This document shows, piece after piece, positions 1 through 4,969 of a stretch of 5,407 nucleotides of DNA (the stretch's first letter is position 1; the number at the start of each line of letters is the position of its first letter). This DNA comes from Pedococcus sp. (GTDB taxonomy: Bacteria > Actinomycetota > Actinomycetes > Actinomycetales > Dermatophilaceae): NCBI GenBank assembly GCA_025936615.1, contig JAICSZ010000169.1, forward strand, positions 1 to 5,407, in the 5' to 3' direction. The translations under genes were made by a program, and so were the position numbers. The notes under the pieces are model-generated. The model was given only the letters and a program-made list of their open reading frames with translations, was not told the origin of the DNA and ran no database searches.

Positions 1-98
1 AGCGACGTCCCTACGACGTACTCGCGCAGCTGCTCGGCGACGTCCTCCGCAGCCGCCTCGAGCGACCACCGGACCGACAGGCCGTACCCCGCGTTCAT
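1..98 (-). CDS. Unidentified protein, N-terminal fragment (runs off left edge)
   Basis: This is the beginning of a minus-strand gene whose remainder lies beyond position 1. It starts with ATG at 98-96 and reads MNAGYGLSVRWSLEAAAEDV, then AEQLREYVVGTS, for 32 full codons with no stop. The start is well supported. A GGAGGAG ribosome binding site lies 5 nt upstream, and the ATG shares one base with the pepA stop codon (TGATG). The protein is therefore probably co-transcribed and translationally coupled with pepA. Visible features are a short beta-like stretch (residues 5-12) followed by a predicted amphipathic helix (13-28). No signal peptide or membrane segment is seen. I do not recognise the family from 32 residues. 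A small ferredoxin-like monooxygenase-type domain is a guess only. Confidence 0.72.
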   Translation of the reverse strand, partial: MNAGYGLSVRWSLEAAAEDVAEQLREYVVGTS

Positions 99-1618
99 CA
101 CATCTCCTCCAGCCAGTTGAGCAGCAGCCGGGCCCCGTAGCCGGTTGCCCCCTTGGTGAGGAGCCCGCGGTCGACGTCGGAGCGGCCGACCCCGGCGATG
201 TCGAGGTGCGCCCAGCGCCGGGACCCCGCGAACTCCCGGAGGAACAACGCTGCCACGATCGACCCGGCACCGCGTCCGATGCCCGCGATGTGGTTGATGT
301 CGGCCACCTCGCTGTCGAGCTGCGGCCGGTAGTCCGCCACCAGGGGGAAGGGCCACAGCGGCTCGCCGGCGCTCTCGCCCGCCCGCACGAGGGCGCGGGT
401 CAGGGCGTCGTCGGTGGCGTAGACGGGGGCCATCGACCGTCCGAGGGCGACGCGAGCGGCCCCCGTGAGGGTGGCGATGTCGACGAGCACGTCGGGATCG
501 AGCTCGAGGTCGGCGTAGGCCAGCGCGTCCGCCATGACGACGCGTCCCTCGGCGTCGGTGTTCCCGATCTCGACGGTGCGCCCGCCGTACTGCGTCAGCA
601 CGTCGGACGGGCGGTAGGAGCCGGCGCCCACCGCGTTCTCGGCGATTGCCATCAGCCCCGTCACGCGCACGGACACGTCGAGCTCGCGACACGCGGCCAG
701 CACGGCCAGCACGATCGCCGACCCGCTCATGTCGGTCTTCATGGCCAGCATGCCCTCGCCCGGCTTGAGGTCCAGGCCGCCGGTGTCGAAGGTGATGCCC
801 TTGCCCACGATCACGATCCGCGGGGTCTTGGCGGGGGACCCCTCCGGCACGTAGTCGAGCTGCACCAGGCGTGGCGGTGTCGCGGAGCCACCGCCCACGG
901 CGAGGAGCCCGCCGAAGCCCTCGGCACGCAGCTCCCGCTCGGTCCACACCTTCACGTCGAGACCGGCGCGCCGACCGACGCTGCGGGCCTGGGCCGCCAG
1001 CCAGGCCGGGCTCTTGATGTTGGACGGCGTGACGGCCAGGTTGCGGGCCAGCATGGTGGCGCGGGCGCGGGCCATCGCGCGGGTGGCGGCCTCGGCGTCG
1101 AACGTCCCGCTGAGGACCAGCGACGACACGGGCGGGTCGCTCGGCCTGGAGCCCTGGCCCAGCCACCGTGGTGAGGTGTACCCGCCGAGCGCCAGCCCCT
1201 CGACGAACGCCGACTGGGCCGAGCGTGCTGCGCCGCTGCCGATCGTGGTCACCAGTCCGGGCCGGCCACGCGTGGCCCTGCCGAGCGCGGCCCCCGCTGC
1301 ACGCAGGTCGTCCGCCGACCCGTCACCGACGCCCACGAGCAGGACGGTGCGGGCGGCGCGCTCCCCGGGGACCAGCGGCATGCGCGTAGCGGAGCCAGGC
1401 TCGGCAGACGGCTCGTGGGCGGCCTGCACCTCCGCGGCGTCGAGACCCAGGAGCGCGAGTGCCTGCGCGGTCGCCCCGGTCGCCGGGATGCCACCTGGCG
1501 GCACCGGCAGCGCCAGCACCAGGTCGGTCGGGTCGAGGTCGGCCAGGACGTCCGCGAGGGGCTCGGAGGAGGTGGTCCACTCGCTGGTGGGCGGGCTCAG
1601 CAGGTCAGGATCGGGCAC
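98..1618 (-). CDS. pepA: Leucyl aminopeptidase (peptidase family M17)
   Basis: This cytosolic two-metal aminopeptidase removes N-terminal residues, typically leucine, from peptides during protein turnover. It has 506 residues, normal for the family. Residues 1-165 form the variable N-terminal domain and about 180-506 the catalytic domain. By alignment with E. coli PepA, the metal ligands are Lys273, Asp278 (in GKGITFDTGG), Asp296 (in MKTDMSG), Asp355 and Glu357. The catalytic pair is Lys285 and Arg359. The family signature NTDAEGRVVMADA spans 353-365, and the late motif HLDIAG follows at 471-476. All active-site residues are present, so the enzyme should be functional. Family members are usually hexamers. 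The start is GTG (1618-1616). It has no ribosome site, but a -10-like box lies 7 nt upstream, which fits a leaderless mRNA. DUF3117 lies upstream behind a terminator, and the partial gene at 1-98 follows with a one-base overlap. Confidence 0.97.
   Translation of the reverse strand: MPDPDLLSPPTSEWTTSSEPLADVLADLDPTDLVLALPVPPGGIPATGATAQALALLGLDAAEVQAAHEPSAEPGSATRMPLVPGERAARTVLLVGVGDGSADDLRAAGAALGRATRGRPGLVTTIGSGAARSAQSAFVEGLALGGYTSPRWLGQGSRPSDPPVSSLVLSGTFDAEAATRAMARARATMLARNLAVTPSNIKSPAWLAAQARSVGRRAGLDVKVWTERELRAEGFGGLLAVGGGSATPPRLVQLDYVPEGSPAKTPRIVIVGKGITFDTGGLDLKPGEGMLAMKTDMSGSAIVLAVLAACRELDVSVRVTGLMAIAENAVGAGSYRPSDVLTQYGGRTVEIGNTDAEGRVVMADALAYADLELDPDVLVDIATLTGAARVALGRSMAPVYATDDALTRALVRAGESAGEPLWPFPLVADYRPQLDSEVADINHIAGIGRGAGSIVAALFLREFAGSRRWAHLDIAGVGRSDVDRGLLTKGATGYGARLLLNWLEEM
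104..110 (-). promoter_or_regulatory. Ribosome binding site inside the pepA 3' end
   Basis: The minus strand reads GGAGGAG, then five bases, then ATG at 98-96. This near-perfect Shine-Dalgarno sequence is formed by the pepA codons for its last residues (Leu-Glu-Glu-Met). The pepA terminus therefore doubles as the translation signal of the next gene. It fixes the start of the downstream gene and implies translational coupling. Confidence 0.75.
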
Positions 1619-1625
1619 GGCTGCG

Positions 1626-1631
1626 ACCCTA
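1626..1631 (-). promoter_or_regulatory. Candidate -10 box of a leaderless pepA promoter
   Basis: The minus strand reads TAGGGT, then the 7 bases CGCAGCC, then the GTG start. This matches the actinobacterial TANNNT -10 pattern, with the transcription start expected at the first base of the start codon. No Shine-Dalgarno sequence precedes the GTG, which supports leaderless translation. No convincing -35 box is seen at the expected 16-18 bp distance, where the sequence is GGAGAT. Confidence 0.55.
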
Positions 1632-1661
1632 TCGGCCGCCGGCTCCCCATCTCCCGCACGT

Positions 1662-1700
1662 ACCGGACCCCCGGCGGCACGTGCCGCGCGGGGGTCCGGT
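1662..1700 (-). terminator. GC-rich hairpin terminator after DUF3117
   Basis: The outer stem is 11 perfect base pairs, ACCGGACCCCC (1662-1672) with GGGGGTCCGGT (1690-1700). It encloses a perfect 14-bp palindrome, GCGGCACGTGCCGC (1674-1687), separated from the outer stem by 1 and 2 unpaired bases. The structure begins 19 bp past the DUF3117 stop and ends before the pepA promoter, so it probably terminates the DUF3117 transcript and insulates pepA. There is no T tract on either side, as is common for actinobacterial terminators. A protein-binding palindrome is a less likely alternative. Confidence 0.75.
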
Positions 1701-1719
1701 GGTGCTGGTGGTCAGCGGG

Positions 1720-1893
1720 TCACTTGAGGCCTTCGCAGTTGTCGATGGCCTTGCCCAGTGCCTTGATCTCGTCCGGGGTCATCTCCACGACGAGCCGACC
1801 GCCGCCCTCCAGGGGCATGCGCAGGACGATGCCGCGACCCTCCTTGGTGACCTCGAGGGGGCCGTCACCAGTCCTCGGCTTCATTGCCGCCAT
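1720..1893 (-). CDS. DUF3117 family small protein
   Basis: This 57-residue soluble protein begins MAAMKPRTGDGPLEVTKEGR and continues with GIVLRMPLEGGGRLVVEM, TPDEIKALGKAI and DNCEGLK. The MKPRTGDGPLEVTKEGRG block and the following LEGGGRLVVE strand and TPDE helix start are hallmarks of DUF3117. That family is highly conserved in Actinobacteria, and I know of no established function for it. The protein looks like a small compact fold with basic and acidic patches and no signal peptide or membrane segment. The ATG start (1893-1891) has an AAAGGGA ribosome site upstream. The gene stands alone between a terminator (1662-1700) and a divergent control region, so it is probably monocistronic with a leader of about 80 nt. 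The in-frame ATG at residue 4 is a less likely start. Confidence 0.95.
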   Translation of the reverse strand: MAAMKPRTGDGPLEVTKEGRGIVLRMPLEGGGRLVVEMTPDEIKALGKAIDNCEGLK

Positions 1894-1901
1894 GGGGTGT
1901 C

Positions 1902-1908
1902 CCTTTCG
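1902..1908 (-). promoter_or_regulatory. Ribosome binding site of the DUF3117 gene
   Basis: The minus strand reads AAAGGGA about 8 bases before the ATG at 1893-1891. It is a moderate Shine-Dalgarno match and supports that ATG over the internal ATG three codons later. A stronger GAGGAGGAAA element lies about 30 bases upstream, too far away to serve this start directly. Confidence 0.5.
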
Positions 1909-1910
1909 TG

Positions 1911-1947
1911 TGGCGTGGTTTCCTCCTCGGCACGCGGGTCCACGCCA
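1911..1947 (-). other. Possible leader hairpin with GGAGG in its loop
   Basis: TGGCGTGG (1911-1918) and CCACGCCA (1940-1947) are perfect 8-base complements around a 21-base loop. In the DUF3117 leader RNA the loop carries GAGGAGGAAA, a strong anti-16S match placed well upstream of the start codon. It could act as a ribosome standby or regulator-binding element. In GC-rich DNA of this length an 8-bp match by chance is not rare, so this is tentative. Confidence 0.3.
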
Positions 1948-1979
1948 GCATTCAGTCCCGAACGCGCCAGATTTGCTCC

Positions 1980-1985
1980 ATTATC
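1980..1985 (-). promoter_or_regulatory. Candidate -10 box of the DUF3117 promoter
   Basis: The minus strand carries GATAAT, one base from TATAAT, in an AT-richer island (about 1970-2010) that stands out from the surrounding GC-rich DNA. A weak -35 candidate, TTCGCC, lies 17 bp upstream. Transcription would begin near 1973 and give a leader of about 80 nt before the DUF3117 start. The CRP-like site at 1987-2002 would lie in the spacer. Confidence 0.5.
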
Positions 1986-1986
1986 C

Positions 1987-2002
1987 CGTGAACGGGGTCA
2001 CA
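1987..2002. promoter_or_regulatory. Candidate CRP/GlxR-type operator
   Basis: The plus strand reads CGTGAACGGGGTCACA. This matches TGTGA-N6-TCACA, the consensus for CRP-family regulators such as GlxR, at 9 of 10 specified positions. The site lies between the divergent DUF3117 and PaaX-like genes. It is immediately upstream of the candidate DUF3117 -10 box, a position expected to repress. Its centre is about 58 bp before the PaaX-like start codon, where CRP-type activators often bind. Which promoter it controls, if either, is inference. Confidence 0.5.
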
Positions 2003-2040
2003 GGCGAAATCCCCTCCCCCGCTCGGGCGCCCGCATCGGC

Positions 2041-2046
2041 CAGACT
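2041..2046 (+). promoter_or_regulatory. Candidate -10 box of a leaderless promoter for the PaaX-like gene
   Basis: CAGACT is followed by 6 bases (GGGCGC) and then the GTG start at 2053. It differs from the TANNNT pattern only at its first base. The spacing fits a leaderless transcript starting at or near the GTG, and no ribosome binding site is visible. There is no clear -35 box. Dependence on an activator at the CRP-like site about 58 bp upstream is possible. Confidence 0.45.
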
Positions 2047-2052
2047 GGGCGC

Positions 2053-2838
2053 GTGCACGCCCGCTCCGCACTGTTCGACCTGTACGGCGACCACCTCCTC
2101 GACCGGGGCGGGTGGGCGCCCATCTCCGCCTCGGTCGGCCTGCTCGGCTCGCTGCAGATCTCCGCGCCGGCGGTGCGCACCGCAGTGTCGCGCATGGTGC
2201 GCGAGGGCTGGCTGGACCCGGTGGTGCGCGGTGCGCGGGGGTATGCCGTGACGGCTCGTGCGCGCGAGAGGTTGCGTGAGGCGCACGTCCGGATCTACCG
2301 CACCGGGGGCGAGGAGTGGGACGGTCGCTGGCACCTCGTCGTGGTCGAGCGCACCCCGGACCGGAACGCGCGGGCCCGCGCGGCGCAGGGCTTGGCGTTC
2401 CTGGGGTACGGCCAGCTAGCCGCAGACACCTGGTTGGCGCCGCGTCCGAGCCGCGAGCTGGACAGCACCCTGGCCGCGGCGGGGGTGGCGTGGCACGGGT
2501 TCCGAGGACGGTTGGACGAGGACCCACGAGAGGTGGCGGCCCGCGTGTGGGACCTCGAGGCGCTCGGGTCGGCCTACCAGCGGTTCACCGCGGCCGCCAG
2601 CGGGCGCGACGGCGCGGCCACCCCGGAGGAGGCGTTCGTCGAGCGCAGCGAGCTGGTGCACGCCTGGCGGCTGTTCCTGTTCTCCGACCCGGGGCTCCCG
2701 GACGCGATGCTGCCGGCGACGTGGCCGGGGCACGATGCCGCCCGGCGCTTCGACAGCCAGGCCCGCGCCCTGCTCCCGGCCGCCCGCGAGTGGGTCGACC
2801 ACTGGCTCGACGGGGCCGGCGGCGCAAGCGCCGGGTGA
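2053..2838 (+). CDS. PaaX-family transcriptional regulator
   Basis: This 261-residue DNA-binding regulator belongs to the family of PaaX, the phenylacetyl-CoA-responsive repressor of phenylacetate catabolism. Residues about 5-72 form a winged helix-turn-helix domain, with the recognition region SAPAVRTAVSRMVREGWL at 37-54 and the wing ending GARGYAVTARA. Residues about 90-165 match the central (Cas2-like) domain. Residues about 166-255 form the PaaX C-terminal domain, with WDLEALGSAYQRF (166-178), FSDPGLPDAMLPATWPG (210-226) and a final helix near RRFDSQAR. Length is typical for the family. GTG at 2053 is the only suitable start, because the reading frame stays open upstream without a usable start near the domain. 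The isomerase gene follows after 18 bp, so the pair is probably an operon and the regulator probably controls it in response to an acyl-CoA. The actual ligand cannot be read from the sequence. Confidence 0.92.
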   Translation: MHARSALFDLYGDHLLDRGGWAPISASVGLLGSLQISAPAVRTAVSRMVREGWLDPVVRGARGYAVTARARERLREAHVRIYRTGGEEWDGRWHLVVVERTPDRNARARAAQGLAFLGYGQLAADTWLAPRPSRELDSTLAAAGVAWHGFRGRLDEDPREVAARVWDLEALGSAYQRFTAAASGRDGAATPEEAFVERSELVHAWRLFLFSDPGLPDAMLPATWPGHDAARRFDSQARALLPAAREWVDHWLDGAGGASAG

Positions 2839-2844
2839 GCGCGG

Positions 2845-2850
2845 CAGGAT
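2845..2850 (+). promoter_or_regulatory. Start signal of the isomerase gene: AGGA ribosome site or -10-like box
   Basis: CAGGAT lies 6 bases before the ATG at 2857. It can be read two ways. AGGA (2846-2849) is a modest Shine-Dalgarno with 7-base spacing, suited to translation from the PaaX-like mRNA. Alternatively CAGGAT is a -10-like hexamer for a second, leaderless transcript, as seen before two other genes here. Both may operate. Confidence 0.4.
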
Positions 2851-2856
2851 GAGCGC

Positions 2857-3684
2857 ATGACGCAGCACGGCAATGCCCGCACGGACCGGTCCACCCCTGA
2901 CGCGCCGGTGGTCGTGGAGCGCGACGGCGGCGTCGCGACCGTGCGGTTCAACCGCCCCGACGCCATGAACTCCCTGAGCGTGGCGACCAAGGAGGCGCTG
3001 CTCGCCGCGCTCACCGAGGTGGCGGAGGACCGCGATGTCCGCTGCGTCGTGCTGACCGGGACCGGCCGGGCGTTCTGCGTCGGGCAGGACCTGCGCGAGC
3101 ACGTCGGCCTGCTCAAGGGCGAGGACCCGTCGCTGTGGGAGACCGTCCCCAGGCACTACAACCCGGTGGTCGAGCTGCTGGCGACGATGGACAAGCCGGT
3201 CGTGGCCGCGATCAACGGCGTCGCGGCCGGGGCGGGCGCGGCGTTCGCGATGGCGGCCGACTTCCGCGTGATGGTGGAGGGCGCCGGGATGAACCTCGCC
3301 TTCGCCGGGATCGCGCTGTCCTGCGACTCGGGGTCGTCGTGGTGGCTGCCCCGACTCGTCGGTCCCGCCCGCGCGAAGGAGCTCCTGCTCCTGCCCCGCA
3401 CCGTGCCCGCAGCCGAGTGCCTCGAGCTGGGCCTGGTGACGCAGGTCGTGGCTCCCGAGGAGCTCCAGGGGGCCGTCGAGGAGCTCGCAGCGAAGCTGGC
3501 CGCCGGGCCGACCCTGGCGTACGGCTCGATCCGGCGCGCGGTCGCGTTCAGCGCCGGTCACGACCTGTCCGACTCGCTGGCGCACGAGGCCGGGCTGATG
3601 GCGCTCACCGGTGCGAGCGAGGACCACCGGGCCGCCGTGGACGCCTTCCTCGCCAAGGAGAAGCCGCAGTTCTCCGGCCGCTGA
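2857..3684 (+). CDS. Enoyl-CoA hydratase/isomerase family protein, PaaG-like isomerase
   Basis: This 275-residue cytosolic crotonase-fold enzyme acts on an acyl-CoA. The fold is marked by FNRPDAMNSL (31-40), the oxyanion-hole segments GRAFCVGQDLR (70-80) and INGVAAGAGAAFAMAADFR (119-137), and a C-terminal FLAKEKPQFSGR (264-275), the last close to the E. coli PaaG ending. Aligned to rat enoyl-CoA hydratase, the two catalytic glutamates (Glu144, Glu164) are replaced by Ala129 and Phe149. Asp157 (in SCDSGSSWWLPR) sits where PaaG-type isomerases carry their catalytic Asp. An isomerase role, such as ring-epoxide or double-bond isomerization of an acyl-CoA, is therefore more likely than hydration. 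The substrate is unknown. Residues 1-17 are a polar N-terminal extension. The gene follows the PaaX-like regulator by 18 bp, probably in one operon, and converges on the membrane transferase gene. Confidence 0.93.
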   Translation: MTQHGNARTDRSTPDAPVVVERDGGVATVRFNRPDAMNSLSVATKEALLAALTEVAEDRDVRCVVLTGTGRAFCVGQDLREHVGLLKGEDPSLWETVPRHYNPVVELLATMDKPVVAAINGVAAGAGAAFAMAADFRVMVEGAGMNLAFAGIALSCDSGSSWWLPRLVGPARAKELLLLPRTVPAAECLELGLVTQVVAPEELQGAVEELAAKLAAGPTLAYGSIRRAVAFSAGHDLSDSLAHEAGLMALTGASEDHRAAVDAFLAKEKPQFSGR

Positions 3685-3691
3685 GGGTAGG

Positions 3692-4969
3692 TCAGGGCGG
3701 GGTGGCCGCCCACGGCACGAAGGTCAGCAGGGTGCTCGAGAACCAGAAGATGCCCCCGACCAGCACCACGGCGACCACGGCCACCCGGCGCCGCCAGTGG
3801 GCCACCACGGACGCCCCGCTCGAGGTCCGCATGGCGACCGACGCGACCAGCGCGGCGACCGGGAAGTCGAGCAGCAGGAAGCGCCACATGCTCGTGATCG
3901 GCCGGACCACGGCCAGGAGGTAGAGCGGGTAGGCCAGCGCCCACACGCGCAGCTCCATGGCCAGCCAGGCACCGTGCCGACCGAGCACGAGGGAGATGTA
4001 GGTCCCGACCAGGGCCAGCAGGACGAGCACCCCCACCACCCCGTGGGCGTCCCACGCCCAGGCCACCCAGAGCACGAACGGGCCGGACTCCGGGTTCTGG
4101 CCCCACGCGGCCTGCACGTCGAAGAACGCCATTGGCAGCCCGCTGGCCACCCCGACGAGGACCGGCCATGCCACCGACGAGGCCGCGGTCGCGGCCACCA
4201 TGAGCCCTGCGCGGGCGCCGTCCCCGTCGAGCGGCCGGGTCCCGGCCGCGCGGTCCTCGCGCCACCGCAGGACCAGGTGCGCAACCACGGCGCAGCCCAG
4301 TGCCGGGGCCACCCCTCGAGTGAAGCCGAGCGCGAGGGCCACCGCCGCGACCGCGAGGTATCGGCGTTGCATCAGCAGCAGCAGGGACCACGCCACCAGC
4401 AGGCAGGCGAGCGCCTCGGTGTAGGGCATGAGCAGGATCCCGGTGGCCGGGTACAGGCACCACAGGGCTGCCGCCACGAGCGCGAGCCGGTCCCGCGCGG
4501 GCTGCGGCCGGGCGTGGAGCGCGAAGTGCAGGCAGCGCCACACCAGGAGCACGGCGGCTGCTCCCAGCACCACGTTGAGCGCGACCGCCGCCGCCAGGAA
4601 CGGGAGGCCGGTGAGCATCAACAGGCGGACGAGCATCGGGAAGCCGGGGTAGAACGCCCACGCGCTGTAGGTCAGCAGCCCGGTGTCCGGGTCGGCGGGC
4701 AGCGGCACCGGGTACCCCTGCCGCGCGATCCGCTCGTACCAGACCCCGTCCCACGACCCCAGGATGTCGCCGAGAGTCGGGTCCAGGTGTCCCACGCCCG
4801 CGGGGGTCTGGAACCACGTGGCCGACACCCACATGGCGAGCAGCGCGAGCAGTCTCGACGCGGCATACACGATGAGCAGGAAGGCAACCGGGCGCTGGAG
4901 GGCACGCGCGGCCGCCGCGCTGCGCCCCTGTGAGGTCAGCAGCACCGAGGCGCTCCGGAGCGCGGTCAC
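3692..4969 (-). CDS. PIG-V/Gpi18-type integral-membrane mannosyltransferase-like protein
   Basis: This 425-residue polytopic membrane protein resembles PIG-V-type GT-C glycosyltransferases, which move a sugar, usually mannose from a polyprenyl phosphate donor, on the outer side of the membrane. I see about ten hydrophobic helices, near 27-48, 121-144, 161-180, 184-200, 203-235, 254-276, 308-330, 341-356, 362-380 and 395-412. The first extramembrane loop carries SWDGVWYERIARQGYP (72-87), with Asp74 as the likely catalytic acid of the GT-C type, then AWAFYPGFPMLVRLL (103-117). Family-like GFTRG (215-219) and RPITSMWRFLLLDFP (356-370) follow. The GTG start at 4969 overlaps the upstream stop as GTGA, suggesting coupling. 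A later GTG at 4945-4943 has a better ribosome site (GGAG at 4956-4953, 7-base gap) and would remove 8 residues. The acceptor is unknown, and a cell-envelope lipid or protein is likely. The gene is in tandem with a paralogue. Confidence 0.82.
   Translation of the reverse strand: MTALRSASVLLTSQGRSAAAARALQRPVAFLLIVYAASRLLALLAMWVSATWFQTPAGVGHLDPTLGDILGSWDGVWYERIARQGYPVPLPADPDTGLLTYSAWAFYPGFPMLVRLLMLTGLPFLAAAVALNVVLGAAAVLLVWRCLHFALHARPQPARDRLALVAAALWCLYPATGILLMPYTEALACLLVAWSLLLLMQRRYLAVAAVALALGFTRGVAPALGCAVVAHLVLRWREDRAAGTRPLDGDGARAGLMVAATAASSVAWPVLVGVASGLPMAFFDVQAAWGQNPESGPFVLWVAWAWDAHGVVGVLVLLALVGTYISLVLGRHGAWLAMELRVWALAYPLYLLAVVRPITSMWRFLLLDFPVAALVASVAMRTSSGASVVAHWRRRVAVVAVVLVGGIFWFSSTLLTFVPWAATPP
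3695..3711. terminator. Small hairpin at the convergent gene ends (possible terminator)
   Basis: GGGCGG (3695-3700) and CCGCCC (3706-3711) pair perfectly around GGTGG. The hairpin starts 11 bp after the isomerase stop and lies within the last codons of the convergent membrane protein gene. It has no T tract. It could help terminate the plus-strand transcript, but a 6-bp GC stem is easily met by chance here. Confidence 0.3.

Noticed and set aside
206..1174. Long plus-strand open frame (322 codons) opposite pepA
   Set aside because: It lies antisense to a complete M17 peptidase with all motifs. Its composition is rich in Arg, Gly and His, as expected for a mirror frame of GC-rich coding DNA, and it shows no recognisable domain.
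2024..2033. Perfect 10-bp palindrome CGGGCGCCCG in front of the PaaX-like gene
   Set aside because: It could be an autoregulatory operator, but a palindrome of this length made only of G and C is expected fairly often in such DNA, and it matches no PaaX site that I know.
1459..2052. Upstream extension of the PaaX-like reading frame
   Set aside because: The frame stays open, but it runs antisense through pepA and DUF3117 and across the terminator and control region. The PaaX domain begins right at the GTG at 2053.
2416..3627. Long minus-strand frame (403 codons) opposite the PaaX-like and isomerase genes
   Set aside because: It is a shadow of two convincing plus-strand genes and shows no motif of its own.
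3611..4933. Long plus-strand frame (440 codons) opposite the membrane transferase
   Set aside because: It is highly charged, rich in His, Arg and Gln, and without domains. The minus-strand frame encodes a clear membrane protein.
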